Positions 46,902 to 55,801 of a stretch of DNA of 64,000 bases are shown piece by piece (position 1 is the stretch's first letter; the number at the start of each line of letters is the position of its first letter). Under the pieces are notes generated by a model. That model was not told where the DNA came from. It saw only the letters and a program-made list of their open reading frames with translations, and ran no database searches. This DNA is from Salinibacterium sp. SWN248. GTDB lineage: Bacteria; Actinomycetota; Actinomycetes; Actinomycetales; Microbacteriaceae. The stretch is taken from NCBI RefSeq assembly GCF_015864575.1, contig NZ_JADYWW010000001.1, positions 992,001 through 1,056,000 on the forward strand, given 5' to 3'. A program made the position numbers and the translations under genes.

Positions 46902-47300
46902 ATGACTGACGACGAACTCATGACAACGTTCGAAAACAACACCATCGCTCCTGCCGCGTTTTCACACGAACGTCATGTTCGCGTGGCGTGGTTGCTTGCT
47001 CGTGCGTATGGCGCTATTGACGGCTTCGAACGTCTCGCGGTCGGCATTAAGAGCATGGCCGTGCGGGCGGGCAAACCGGATGCTTTTCACATCACGCTCA
47101 CTCGCGCCTGGTTCGACCTCATTGCGCTGGTAGATGACGTGGATGACGCACCGGAGATGCTCGACAAGTCCATCATCAAACGTTTCTACTCACCCGAGCG
47201 CATCGCTGAGGGTCGCACGCAGTGGCTGGAGCCCGACCTGCAGCCACTGCAGTATCCGCTGCCCGCCGCGATCGATGGTGCAGCACCGCCGAGCTCGTAA
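46902..47300 (+). CDS. conserved hypothetical protein
   Basis: The 132-residue product contains FSHERHVRVAWLLARAYGA, with a His-x-x-His-Val-Arg pattern, and FHITLTRAWFDLIA, both of which resemble a small family of uncharacterised helical proteins I have seen annotated without function. There is no signal peptide or membrane helix. ATG 46902 was chosen over the in-frame start two codons upstream. It lies just ahead of tRNA-Arg. Confidence 0.6.
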   Translation: MTDDELMTTFENNTIAPAAFSHERHVRVAWLLARAYGAIDGFERLAVGIKSMAVRAGKPDAFHITLTRAWFDLIALVDDVDDAPEMLDKSIIKRFYSPERIAEGRTQWLEPDLQPLQYPLPAAIDGAAPPSS

Positions 47301-47357
47301 CTCCGGCCCTTTGGTTGAGGGCTCTTCGTGCTGCGCTCGGCTACACTCGAACCGCTG

Positions 47358-47429
47358 GCCTCTGTAGCTCAACGGAAGAGCAACTCCGTCCTAAGGAGCA
47401 GGTTGGGGGTTCGAATCCCTCCAGGGGCA
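47358..47429 (+). tRNA. tRNA-Arg (anticodon CCT)
   Basis: The cloverleaf has acceptor stem GCCTCTG/CAGGGGC (one G-T pair), a D arm GCTC/GAGC with a short loop, an anticodon stem CTCC/GGAG enclosing GTCCTAA with anticodon CCT (reads AGG), and a T arm GGGGG-TTCGAAT-CCCTC. CCA is not encoded. TACACT at 47342-47347 is a likely -10 box. Confidence 0.9.
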
Positions 47430-47547
47430 CACTTACCGTTGCGTTCCTTCGCGTTCAGGTCATGCTCACGAACGACCATCACCATGGAAGACTCTGGTGA
47501 TACGTAGTGCAGCGTTTCGCCGTTCTTAGATAGAGAGGGCGAGTTAT

Positions 47548-48054
47548 ATGTGGTTCGATTCATGGCCTGACCTGATCCGTATTGCGATTGTCGGAGCGGC
47601 CGGATATTCAACGCTCCTGATCGTCTTGCGAATCTCCGGCAAGCGCACGCTCGCGCAGCTGAACGTTTTTGATTTCGTTGTGACGGTGGCGTTGGGATCG
47701 ATCTTCGCGACTCTTTTGCTCAACACCGATGTTTCGTGGTCCGAGGGGCTTGCAGCGTTCGCTGTTATCGCGGCGCTGCAATTTGTTGTCGCGGCGGTAA
47801 CGGCTCGTTGGCCGGCCGCTCGAAAGGTAGTAACTTCCAGCCCAATCCTGCTCCTGAGCGACGGTGAGATGCGGCACGATGCTCTGAAACGCAGCCGTCT
47901 TACTGAGTCTGAGGTGCGTCAGGCAATTCGTGGGAGCGGGTCGGGGGGAGTCTCGGAGATCAAATGCGTAGTTCTCGAGACAAATGGAAAGCTCAGCGTG
48001 ATCTCTGTCGATAAGTATGGCGACGGTTCCGCGCTCGCCGACGTAGAACTGTGA
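47548..48054 (+). CDS. DUF421 (YetF-like) membrane protein
   Basis: The 168-residue protein has two to three N-terminal hydrophobic helices, then the DUF421 core: RISGKRTLAQLNVFDFVVTVALGS, ILLLSDGEMRHDAL, ESEVRQAIRGSG and the final SVISVDKYGDG. Its function is unknown. GAGAGGG precedes ATG 47548. Downstream the GlpP gene begins after 73 bp. Confidence 0.85.
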   Translation: MWFDSWPDLIRIAIVGAAGYSTLLIVLRISGKRTLAQLNVFDFVVTVALGSIFATLLLNTDVSWSEGLAAFAVIAALQFVVAAVTARWPAARKVVTSSPILLLSDGEMRHDALKRSRLTESEVRQAIRGSGSGGVSEIKCVVLETNGKLSVISVDKYGDGSALADVEL

Positions 48055-48127
48055 CCAGGACTCAGCGTTTGCCGTTCACCTGAGCGTTACCGCCGGGCTA
48101 ACCGCGGTGTTTAGCGTGGGCACCAAC

Positions 48128-48730
48128 ATGAGCGAGTTGAGATGGCGTGGCACAGCGGCGGGGGAGTTCCCTCTCATCGCTTCTGTGCAAGAACACGGCA
48201 TGCTCGACGACGCACTTGAGAGCGATGTGGCGCGGATAAACCTGCTGGTGGGAGACATCAACTGTCTCGCGGGCATGGTTTCGCGCATCCATGACGCCGG
48301 AAAAACCGCACATGTTCATCTCGAACTTGTGGGCGGAATCAGCCGCGACGGTGCTGCGGTGCAGTTCCTTGTCGAACACGTGGGCGTCGACGGAATTATC
48401 ACCACCAAGAGCGCTGCTGTCGCCGCCGCCCGAAAACTCGGCATCGCATCGGTACAACGATTTTTTGCTGTCGATACCCACGCCGTCGAGAATGCCATGC
48501 GCCAAGTGCATGCCAGCCGGCCCACCGAGGTCGAAGTGATGCCAGGGCTCATGCCACGAATCATTCGCGATCTGCGTGCCAGCATCCAGCAACCCCTCAT
48601 CGTGGGCGGACTCATCCGCAACCCTGAAGAAATTGACGCCGTGCTTGAGTGCGGCGCCGACTATGTTTCCACCGGAAACCCCGCACTGTGGCGGCGTCGA
48701 CGGTCAAGAATTCACACCCGCGTCGCCTAA
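48128..48730 (+). CDS. glpP: GlpP-type glycerol-3-phosphate-responsive antiterminator
   Basis: The 200-residue protein (from ATG 48128) matches GlpP: PLIASVQEHG, RINLLVGDINCLAGMV, DGIITTKSAAV, QRFFAVDTHAVE, EVMPGLMPRIIRDLR and PLIVGGLIRNPEEI. In Bacillus, GlpP with glycerol-3-phosphate binds leader mRNA and lets transcription pass a terminator. A strong terminator with seven T residues lies directly downstream, in front of the glycerophosphodiesterase-transporter operon, and is the expected target. The start is uncertain; GTG 48107 would add seven residues. Confidence 0.88.
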   Translation: MSELRWRGTAAGEFPLIASVQEHGMLDDALESDVARINLLVGDINCLAGMVSRIHDAGKTAHVHLELVGGISRDGAAVQFLVEHVGVDGIITTKSAAVAAARKLGIASVQRFFAVDTHAVENAMRQVHASRPTEVEVMPGLMPRIIRDLRASIQQPLIVGGLIRNPEEIDAVLECGADYVSTGNPALWRRRRSRIHTRVA

Positions 48731-48932
48731 ACCCGATGCGTGCCGAGACGGGTAACCGCCTCACTAGAACAACCAGCAGCACCCACAATCGAATAACAAC
48801 CCCAGGGCAGAGTCACTAGAGAGCACCCGGAGGGTCAGCACGTTTAGCGCGCACCGCAACAGCGGTGTCGAGCGTTGAGCGTGCTGACTCCCCGGGTTTT
48901 TTTATGCCACGAACTCATCGAAAGAAGCACAC
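48731..48932 (+). promoter_or_regulatory. GlpP-controlled leader of the GDPD-Ugp operon
   Basis: This 202-bp gap holds no gene. Its 3' half folds into a large hairpin ending in a T run (48826-48903), with an inner ACCGC/GCGGT hairpin in the loop. The simplest reading is an antitermination leader bound by GlpP. Confidence 0.6.
48826..48903 (+). terminator. leader terminator upstream of gdpD genes
   Basis: A 17-bp stem (48826-48842 with 48880-48896, two mismatches) is followed by seven T (48897-48903). The next gene starts 29 nt later. Intrinsic termination here would silence the operon unless overcome. Confidence 0.85.
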
Positions 48933-49718
48933 ATGACCGCCACACCACTCATACTCGGCCACCGAGGTGCCATGGCCTACGCGCCCGAGAACACGCTCGA
49001 AGCCTACGAACTCGGTGCTGATCAGGGAGCCGGCGGCATGGAGATCGACATCCACGCCACCCGCGACGGCATGATCGTGGCCATCCACGACGACACCATC
49101 GATCGCACCTCCAACGGCACAGGCCGTGTGTCGGAGCACCTCTTCGACGAGCTGCGCCGACTCGACTTCGGCACGGGGCTGCCGGGGGACTTCGCTGGGG
49201 CGCGCATCCCGACCTTGGATGAGATCTTCGACCTTGTTGAGCGCCGCGACCTCGTGCTCAACATCGAAGTCAAAGACATCTACCGTCACGATGACTCCTA
49301 TGGCGAATTAGCCCGACGTGCCGCCGACGAAGTGCTGCGCCGAGGTCTCGTCGAGCAAGTCTTCTTCTCGTCGTTCAACCACACGTCAATGGCTGAGCTC
49401 AAGCTCAGCCACCCCGACGTGCGAACCGGTCTGCTTCACATGATGTCACTGCACGAGATCGGCAACTACGCTGCCACGACCGGTGCGGATGCCATCCATC
49501 CCGCTCATCTGGCCCTCACGCCCGAGACCATGAGGCAGGCGCGCGCGGCGAACCTTGCCGTGAATGCCTGGACTATGCCAGCGCCATTCTCCAGCCGGAG
49601 TGAGGCGGAACAGATCGACGACCTCATCGCCGCCGGTGTTGATTCGATCATCACGAACACGCCGGATATCGCTGTCGTGCGGCGAGCAGCGCTCGCGAAA
49701 GTAGAGGCGCTCGTATGA
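48933..49718 (+). CDS. glycerophosphodiester phosphodiesterase 1
   Basis: This 261-residue GDPD has the complete active site: HRG near residue 10, PENTLEAYELG, metal ligands in MEIDIHATRDG and the second catalytic histidine in AIHDDTIDRTSNGTG. It splits glycerophosphodiesters into glycerol-3-phosphate and an alcohol. There is no signal peptide, so it acts on imported substrate in the cytoplasm. AAAGAAG precedes ATG 48933. Its stop overlaps the next start as ATGA. Confidence 0.9.
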   Translation: MTATPLILGHRGAMAYAPENTLEAYELGADQGAGGMEIDIHATRDGMIVAIHDDTIDRTSNGTGRVSEHLFDELRRLDFGTGLPGDFAGARIPTLDEIFDLVERRDLVLNIEVKDIYRHDDSYGELARRAADEVLRRGLVEQVFFSSFNHTSMAELKLSHPDVRTGLLHMMSLHEIGNYAATTGADAIHPAHLALTPETMRQARAANLAVNAWTMPAPFSSRSEAEQIDDLIAAGVDSIITNTPDIAVVRRAALAKVEALV

Positions 49719-50470
49719 CTCTCGTTTTTGCGCGTCGAGGTGCCGCCGATGTCGCACCGGAGAATTCTCTCGCCGCGATTGAGCAGTCGCTTCGCCGTGG
49801 GGCTGACGGGGTCGAAATCGACGTTCGACTCTCGCGGGATGCTGAACTTATCGCGCTTCGCGGCGCAAGCGTTCTCTACGATGGTCAGCCAAAGGCGCTT
49901 GTCGAAGAGCTCACCTTGGCTGAGTTGAAGACGGTCGACATTGGCGTTGGGCGCGAGGGATTCGCTGGCACCCGAATTCCGACGCTTGCTGAAGTGGTCG
50001 AGTTGCTGGCCGGTTCCGATGCCCATCTCATCCTTGATGTGAAGGAAGACCCGCAGCACGGTGAGGGAGCCAGCCCCGCCGCTGTTGCGGTCGCAGAGCT
50101 CGTGCACAAGCGTCGTATGCACGAGCGCGTGACAATCACCTCCACTAATCATGTGTCGATGGCGGCGCTTGCTGTCGCGCATCCGTCTCTCAAGATTGGT
50201 CTTCGCCACCTTGTCGTGATGGAAGAGGCCGCATCGTATGCCGCTGCGGTCGGAGCGATCGCCCTTCACCCGATCGCTGTCGGCGCCGCCACCGGCGACG
50301 TGCATGGTGCGCGAGCTCTCGGTGTGATGGTGTGTGCATCCACCCTGGTTGCCGAGTTCTGGCCCGTCACCGAAGAGGAGCAGCTCGATCAACTCTTCGC
50401 TCTCGGGGTCGACGCTGTGGTCACCGATTCGTACCAATCCGCTCTCAACCGTCGAGGAGTATCCGCATGA
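49715..50470 (+). CDS. GDPD-family protein with degenerate active site
   Basis: The 251-residue protein keeps the GDPD fold (PENSLAAIEQ, GVEIDVRLSRD, GFAGTRIPTLAEVVELL, DVKEDPQHG). However, the first catalytic histidine is replaced (FARRG instead of xxHRG) and the second motif HD is lost (IALRGASVLYDG). It is therefore probably not a phosphodiesterase; it may be a binding or regulatory subunit, or have changed chemistry. The reading frame is intact and starts with an ATGA overlap with gene 1, so it is expressed and maintained rather than decayed. Confidence 0.82.
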   Translation: MTLVFARRGAADVAPENSLAAIEQSLRRGADGVEIDVRLSRDAELIALRGASVLYDGQPKALVEELTLAELKTVDIGVGREGFAGTRIPTLAEVVELLAGSDAHLILDVKEDPQHGEGASPAAVAVAELVHKRRMHERVTITSTNHVSMAALAVAHPSLKIGLRHLVVMEEAASYAAAVGAIALHPIAVGAATGDVHGARALGVMVCASTLVAEFWPVTEEEQLDQLFALGVDAVVTDSYQSALNRRGVSA

Positions 50471-51300
50471 ACCGGTCTGCATTGAGCAGCGGCGATCGAC
50501 CGACCATCGATAGCCGCATCATCGCCCACCGCGGTGCCAGCAGCTACGCGCCGGAGAACACTCTTGCCGCGTTCGAGCTTGCCGCCGAAATGGGAGCGAC
50601 CAAGATCGAATTGGATGTTGACGTTACGAGCGACGGACATCTGGTCGTCTTGCATGACCCCCGTGTCGATCGAACGTCAGACGGCATGGGCTGGGCGCGG
50701 GATTTCACTCTCGCCGAGTTGCGCGTGCTCAACTTCGATCGCGGGTTTGAGGGCCAGTTCGCTCGCGCGGTTACTCGCATCCCGACGCTCAGTGAAGTGT
50801 TGTCGTTCGCGGCCGAGCGAGGCGTCTGGGTCAACATCGAGACGAAAGATTTCACCAACTCGTGGGGTGCTGTCAACGATCTCGTTGCCGCCGAAGTTCG
50901 CGCGCATGATGGGGTTGGCTCGACCCTGATTTCGTCGATAAACCATCGCGCTATCGCTGGTTTCGCTCGCTCCTACCCAGAGTTCACGACGGCGATCGCA
51001 TTCGTCGAAACCTTCGCCGATCTGCCCGGCTATGCGCGCCGCTGCGGCGCGAACGTGTTGCACCCCCATTTCTCCCTCATCAACGAGCGATTTGTTGCGG
51101 AAGCGCGAGAGCACGGGCTGGGCATCAACGCCTGGACTATCGACGACGACGCAGCCGCTGACCGCATCCTCGAGTTCGATATCGATGGTCTGATGTCGAA
51201 TCGACCCGATGTCGGCAACGTCCAGAACCGCGGCGTCGATAACTGCGGTGACCAGCACCCACCACACAGCACATCCCACAACACGGAGGCACGCGCATGA
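50467..51300 (+). CDS. glycerophosphodiester phosphodiesterase 2
   Basis: The 277-residue enzyme (from ATG 50467, ATGA overlap with the previous gene) has an intact site: IAHRGASSYAPENTLAAFE, KIELDVDVTSDG and VVLHDPRVDRTSDG. It carries a hydrophilic N-terminal extension of about 18 residues and a C-terminal tail absent from copy 1. The open frame upstream to 50332 lies inside the preceding gene and is not used. The third GDPD in a row suggests handling of different head groups. Confidence 0.9.
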   Translation: MNRSALSSGDRPTIDSRIIAHRGASSYAPENTLAAFELAAEMGATKIELDVDVTSDGHLVVLHDPRVDRTSDGMGWARDFTLAELRVLNFDRGFEGQFARAVTRIPTLSEVLSFAAERGVWVNIETKDFTNSWGAVNDLVAAEVRAHDGVGSTLISSINHRAIAGFARSYPEFTTAIAFVETFADLPGYARRCGANVLHPHFSLINERFVAEAREHGLGINAWTIDDDAAADRILEFDIDGLMSNRPDVGNVQNRGVDNCGDQHPPHSTSHNTEARA

Positions 51301-52379
51301 GTCAGATTGAACTGCGAAACATTGGTAAGTCGTATGGCGACAAGGAGATCATCCCGAGCCTTGATCTCACGATCGAAGCCGGCAGCTTCTCGGTTCTCGT
51401 TGGCCCGTCGGGGTGCGGAAAATCGACAACGCTGCGCATGATTGCCGGTCTCGAGAAGCCAACCACTGGCACGATCTCGATTGGCGGAAAGACGGTCGAC
51501 AATGTGACTCCCGGTCAGCGTGGTGTCGCCATGGTCTTTCAGAACTACGCCATCTACCCGACGATGACGGTGGAAGAGAACATCGAGTTTGGCCTGCGCA
51601 ACAACAAGGTCCCCAAGCTGGAGCGCCGCGAACTCGTGCACGAGATTGCCGAGACCGTTGGCCTCACGCCGCACCTGCGCAAAAATCCTGATGCACTGTC
51701 GGGCGGCGAACGCCAGCGGGTTGCGTTGGCGCGCGCCATGGTCAAAAAGCCTGCCGTCTTTCTCATGGATGAACCGCTCTCCAACCTCGATGCGAAGCTG
51801 CGCCAGCACATGCGCATTGAGCTCATCGAACTTCACGAACGCCTGGGGGCAACCTTCGTCTACGTCACTCACGACCAGGTCGAAGCGATGAGTATGGGCA
51901 CCTCGATTGTGCTCATGGACGCGGGCCGCATCCAACAGCAATCGGCACCGACCGAGCTGTACGCGAAACCGCAGAACGTGTTCACGAGTCGCTTCATCGG
52001 AACCCCGCCCATGAACGTCGTGCCCATTGCTGCATTCGGTGCGGATGTCGCCGCCGATGCTCCCGAGGGCGCCGAGTGGCTCGGAGTGCGCCCTGAGCGA
52101 CTCACGTTTGCCGACACCAGCCGCCCCGTGGTGCCAGGCGAAACTGAGCTCACGGTCACCATCATCGCCCTCGAGAACCTTGGAGCGGAGCTCGTGTACC
52201 GCGCCGTGCTGCCCGACGGCTCGCGCATTGCGATTAAGCGCTTCGACGAGATCGCGCGCCCCCTCGGTGACGCTCTCGTGCGAGTTGAGACCAACGACAT
52301 CCACTGGTTTGATGCTAACGAAGAGCGCATCGCCGAACCCGCTATCTCCGGCCAGGTCCGCGAGGTCGTCTCCGCATGA
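51297..52379 (+). CDS. ugpC: UgpC-like ABC transporter ATPase
   Basis: The 360-residue ATPase has Walker A GPSGCGKST, Q-loop FQNYAIYPTMT, signature LSGGERQR, Walker B VFLMDEPLSNLD, switch YVTHDQVEAMSMG and a C-terminal TOBE domain. It pairs with the two permeases and the binding protein encoded next, unlike the orphan ATPase at 10958. Both ends overlap neighbours as ATGA. With the GDPDs in the same operon the likely cargo is glycerol-3-phosphate or glycerophosphodiesters. Confidence 0.88.
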   Translation: MSQIELRNIGKSYGDKEIIPSLDLTIEAGSFSVLVGPSGCGKSTTLRMIAGLEKPTTGTISIGGKTVDNVTPGQRGVAMVFQNYAIYPTMTVEENIEFGLRNNKVPKLERRELVHEIAETVGLTPHLRKNPDALSGGERQRVALARAMVKKPAVFLMDEPLSNLDAKLRQHMRIELIELHERLGATFVYVTHDQVEAMSMGTSIVLMDAGRIQQQSAPTELYAKPQNVFTSRFIGTPPMNVVPIAAFGADVAADAPEGAEWLGVRPERLTFADTSRPVVPGETELTVTIIALENLGAELVYRAVLPDGSRIAIKRFDEIARPLGDALVRVETNDIHWFDANEERIAEPAISGQVREVVSA

Positions 52380-53257
52380 AAACCTCGCTACTGAGAGATC
52401 GACGGCTGTTGCCGTACGCGCTCATCGCGCCAGCGCTCGTGATTCTCGCTGTCTTCTATCTGTATCCGATCGGCTACAACGCCGTACTGAGTGTCTTTTC
52501 CTGGGACCTCCGTGGTCCTATGAAGTTCGTCGGTTTCGGAAACTTCGCCGAGCTCTTCACTGACCCTGACTTCGGCAAGGTCATCCAGAACACACTCGTG
52601 TATATGGGCATGGAAGTGTCACTCGTCATGATCTTCGGTCTGATCTTGGCACTGTTTCTTAATCGCCAAGGCTGGCTCAGCGAATTCTTGCAAGGCGTCA
52701 GCTTTGCTCCCAACGTGATCGCGCTGGTCTCGGTCTCGCTCATCTTTGTGTGGTTGATGGATGACGATATCGGGCTGTTCAACCAAATCTTGAGCGCAGT
52801 CGGGCTTGAGCCTGTTGGCTGGCTCTCCGATACCGAAGTCGCCCTGTTCTCGCTGGTTCTTGTGTCGGTCTGGAAGTCGGTCGGGCTGAACGCCTTGATT
52901 ATCCTCTCGGCGTTGCAGTCGATTCCGCGGTACCTGTTCGAAGCCGCGGACCTCGACAATGCTTCGGCGTGGACCCGCTTTCGCAAGATCACCATCCCGA
53001 TGATCTCGCCCACGCTGTTCTTTCTCGTTCTCGTCAACGTCATCGGGTCGTTTCAGGCCTTCGACACAATCAACGTCATGACGCAGGGCGGACCGCAAAG
53101 CTCAACCAACACACTCATCTTCGCCGTCTACCGCGAAGGCTTCGAGTACTACCGAGTTGGTTATGCCGCTGCGATCGCCGTCGTGCTGATGGTGCTCGTG
53201 GGCCTCATCACCGTGCTTTATTTCCGCGCGTTCCAGAAAAGAGTGCACTACCGATGA
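52376..53257 (+). CDS. UgpA/MalF-like permease
   Basis: The 293-residue protein has six hydrophobic helices and the permease EAA-like loop FEAADLDNASAWTRFRKITIPMI. It begins with RRLLPYALIAPALVILAVFYLYPI, typical of carbohydrate permeases of the UgpA class. ATG 52376 and its stop both overlap neighbours by 4 nt. It forms the channel with the UgpE-like protein. Confidence 0.87.
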   Translation: MKTSLLRDRRLLPYALIAPALVILAVFYLYPIGYNAVLSVFSWDLRGPMKFVGFGNFAELFTDPDFGKVIQNTLVYMGMEVSLVMIFGLILALFLNRQGWLSEFLQGVSFAPNVIALVSVSLIFVWLMDDDIGLFNQILSAVGLEPVGWLSDTEVALFSLVLVSVWKSVGLNALIILSALQSIPRYLFEAADLDNASAWTRFRKITIPMISPTLFFLVLVNVIGSFQAFDTINVMTQGGPQSSTNTLIFAVYREGFEYYRVGYAAAIAVVLMVLVGLITVLYFRAFQKRVHYR

Positions 53258-54192
53258 CTACGACGATTGCCCCTCCCACGCCACCCACGGCTGCCGGTTC
53301 TTCGCGCGGCCCCGCGTCGTCACCGCCACCGCCCGTTACACCGAGCGCTCGCACGGCCCGAAGCGGCACGATTCTGTGGAAAGCGGTGCGCGTCATCGCA
53401 CGCATCGTGGTGTCGCTCCTGCTCGTGTTGGTGTTCGCCGGTCCGTTCTACTGGATGGTGCTCACCGCCTTTCAGACAGCATCCGAAGCGCTCTCCATTC
53501 CTCCGCAGTTCTGGGTGGATGCCGTGCGCTGGGATAACTTCATTGCAGCGTTCGACCGGGTGAACTTTGGCCACTTCGCGTTGAACTCGGCAATCGTCAC
53601 GGGCGGCACCCTGCTCGGTCAGTTTCTGATCATCGTGCCGGCCGCTTATGCCTTCGCACGTTTCCATTTCAAAGGCCGCGACGTGCTCTTCGGCGTCGTG
53701 TTGGCGACGATGATGATCCCTGGCCAACTGATCTTCCTTCCGGTGTTCGCGATGTACGCCAAGATGGGGCTGCTCAACACACACCTCTCGCTGATCTTGC
53801 CCTTCATCGCGAGTGGGTTCGGCATCTTCTTGCTGCGTCAAACTTTCATGCGAGTGCCCGACAGCTTGATCGAAGCAGCGCGACTTGATCACGCGAGTGA
53901 GTTCACGATCATCCGTCGCATCATGTTGCCGCTGGCCAAACCGACCATCGTGACCATCGGGCTGATCACGTTCATTGGCACCTGGAATAACTATTTCTTC
54001 CCGCTGGTCTGGACCACCACGGATGCGGCCCGCACGCTTCCGGTGGCCGTGCCGCGACTCGAAGCGCTCGATGAGATCGCGCCGACCATTGTGATGGCCG
54101 GAAACATGCTCCTCGTCGTGCCGATCCTCATCGTGTTCCTGTTTGCGCGCCGTCACATCATCTCGGCGTTCACCTATACCGGCGTCAAATGA
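53254..54192 (+). CDS. UgpE/MalG-like permease
   Basis: From ATG 53254 (ATGA overlap) the product is 312 residues. A Pro/Ser/Thr-rich cytoplasmic N-terminus of about 45 residues, longer than usual, precedes six helices. The EAA loop reads IEAARLDHASEFTIIRRIMLPLAKP, and the family end is FLFARRHIISAFTYTGVK. It is the second channel subunit. The longer frame from 52969 is inside the previous gene. Confidence 0.87.
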   Translation: MTTTIAPPTPPTAAGSSRGPASSPPPPVTPSARTARSGTILWKAVRVIARIVVSLLLVLVFAGPFYWMVLTAFQTASEALSIPPQFWVDAVRWDNFIAAFDRVNFGHFALNSAIVTGGTLLGQFLIIVPAAYAFARFHFKGRDVLFGVVLATMMIPGQLIFLPVFAMYAKMGLLNTHLSLILPFIASGFGIFLLRQTFMRVPDSLIEAARLDHASEFTIIRRIMLPLAKPTIVTIGLITFIGTWNNYFFPLVWTTTDAARTLPVAVPRLEALDEIAPTIVMAGNMLLVVPILIVFLFARRHIISAFTYTGVK

Positions 54193-54226
54193 TGCCCTTC
54201 GATTTCCTCGTCCGCATCAACCAACA

Positions 54227-54256
54227 ACGCACCACCTCAACACGCACCACCTCAAC
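54227..54256. repeat. 15-nt tandem duplication before binding-protein gene
   Basis: ACGCACCACCTCAAC occurs twice in direct succession (54227-54241, 54242-54256) in the 86-nt spacer between the permease stop and the binding-protein start. Same unit length and same position class as the repeat at 16661. Confidence 0.9.
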
Positions 54257-54278
54257 CACATCAAAGAAAGGCACCACC

Positions 54279-55604
54279 ATGTCCTCTACCCGTTTCTCGC
54301 GAGGTCGGGCACGCGCCGGCGTGCTCGCTTCGATTGCCCTCGGCTCGGTTCTGCTCTCTGGCTGCACCGCAGCCAATGCGGATGCCGCTAGCTACACCTA
54401 CGAGCCCGGTGAAGAGACCGTCGAGCTTGAGTTCTGGACCGCAGCCGTTGAAGACGTGAACCAGGAGCTCGTTGATATGTTCAACGAGACCCGTGGTGAC
54501 GAGCTCAACATCCAGGTCACCGCCAACTACCAGGGCGACTACGTTGAGACCGAGCAGAAGGTCAACGCCGCAGCGCTCGCTGACACTCTTCCCAACATGT
54601 TTGTGGATGAGGTCGGCATGACTGACCGGTTCGCTCGCGCCACCACCACGCTCAACCTCGAGCCGTACATGGCGGCTGTCGGGATGGACGACGCGGACTT
54701 CCAGATGGGCGAAACCGACAACCTCTACGTTGATGGCGACATGTACGCCTTCCCGCACATGCGCAGCATTCCCGTCATGTATGTGAACCAGGACATGATG
54801 CGTGAACTCGGTCTCAAGGAGACCGGCCCCGAGACCTTCGATGAGTTCGAGGAATATCTTGAAGCAGCTCACGACTATGTCGGCGGCCCCGCGATGATCT
54901 TCTGCGACTACGACTTCTGGGTCATGGAAGCACTCTTCTACTCGTACGGCGGAACTGCTGTGCTCAACGACGACGAGACCGCGTCGATGTATGACACCGA
55001 GGGTGCCATCAAGACGATCGAGTGGATCGCCGACCTCGAAGACCGCGACCTCATCAAGGTCACCGGTGCTGCAGACGTGAGCGCGTTCTTCGCGGCAGCC
55101 GGCAGCGCAGATACAGCATTCACCTTCTTGAGCTCGGGCGGCATCCAGTCGATCCTTGGGCTTGCTGCCGGTAACGGAGTGGATGTTGGTGTCTCGCTGA
55201 TTCCCGCCGGTGACAACGGCCAGCGTGGTGTCTCAGTCGGTGGATCGAACATCTACCTCGCCAACACCGGTACGGACCAGGAGAAGGCCGCAGCATTCGA
55301 GTTCATGAAGTGGACAAGCGACACCGAGCAGGCTGCCTACTCCTCGTCGCGCACCGGGTACCTGCCCGTGCGTCTTTCGGCTCTCGAAACCGACCTGATC
55401 AAGGACCTCATGGAGACCACTCCTGGCTATGCGGTTGCTGCTGAGCAGATCACCTACGGCAAGCCTCGCCCGATGACGAAGGCCTACAGCGAGCTCGAAG
55501 ACCTCATGACCGAGCGCATCCACGCCATCTACTTCGACGACCTCGACGCGTCAGAAGCGATGCCGGCACTCGCTGAAGAAGTCAACGAAGTGCTGAACCG
55601 CTAG
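54279..55604 (+). CDS. UgpB-like substrate-binding lipoprotein
   Basis: The 441-residue protein (ATG 54279, with GAAAGG upstream) has a lipoprotein signal ending LLSGC (Cys29). It then has a family 1 solute-binding fold: VELEFWTAAVEDVNQELVDMF, NMFVDEVGMTDRFA, YAFPHMRSIPVMYVNQDMM, AAFEFMKWTSD. It would capture glycerophosphodiesters or glycerol-3-phosphate for this importer, by context. The frame upstream to 54189 would start before the signal peptide and lacks support. Confidence 0.87.
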   Translation: MSSTRFSRGRARAGVLASIALGSVLLSGCTAANADAASYTYEPGEETVELEFWTAAVEDVNQELVDMFNETRGDELNIQVTANYQGDYVETEQKVNAAALADTLPNMFVDEVGMTDRFARATTTLNLEPYMAAVGMDDADFQMGETDNLYVDGDMYAFPHMRSIPVMYVNQDMMRELGLKETGPETFDEFEEYLEAAHDYVGGPAMIFCDYDFWVMEALFYSYGGTAVLNDDETASMYDTEGAIKTIEWIADLEDRDLIKVTGAADVSAFFAAAGSADTAFTFLSSGGIQSILGLAAGNGVDVGVSLIPAGDNGQRGVSVGGSNIYLANTGTDQEKAAAFEFMKWTSDTEQAAYSSSRTGYLPVRLSALETDLIKDLMETTPGYAVAAEQITYGKPRPMTKAYSELEDLMTERIHAIYFDDLDASEAMPALAEEVNEVLNR

Positions 55605-55630
55605 CGTTCTCCACACGCACGAAAGCAATG

Positions 55631-55658
55631 GCCGTGAACGGGGAAACCCGCTCGCGGC
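55631..55658 (+). terminator. terminator of the GDPD-Ugp operon
   Basis: A 12-bp imperfect stem (55631-55642 with 55647-55658) with a GAAA tetraloop follows the binding-protein gene by 26 nt. The remaining 128 bp to the next -10 box show no gene. Confidence 0.6.
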
Positions 55659-55786
55659 CGTTGTCGTTGTGCCGTGAGGAGCACGCGCGAACAGCACGTC
55701 GCGGACGGAAGGGTCTTTGGGACGGTGCCCATCAGCGCACTGTCGCGTTCGCACGCACACCTCTAGTCGTACCAACGCCACCGTTG

Positions 55787-55801
55787 TAGCGTGGGGCTAT
55801 G
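55787..55801 (+). promoter_or_regulatory. -10 box of leaderless P-type ATPase gene
   Basis: TAGCGT at 55787-55792 ends 6 nt before the ATG at 55799, with no ribosome site between. Confidence 0.5.
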
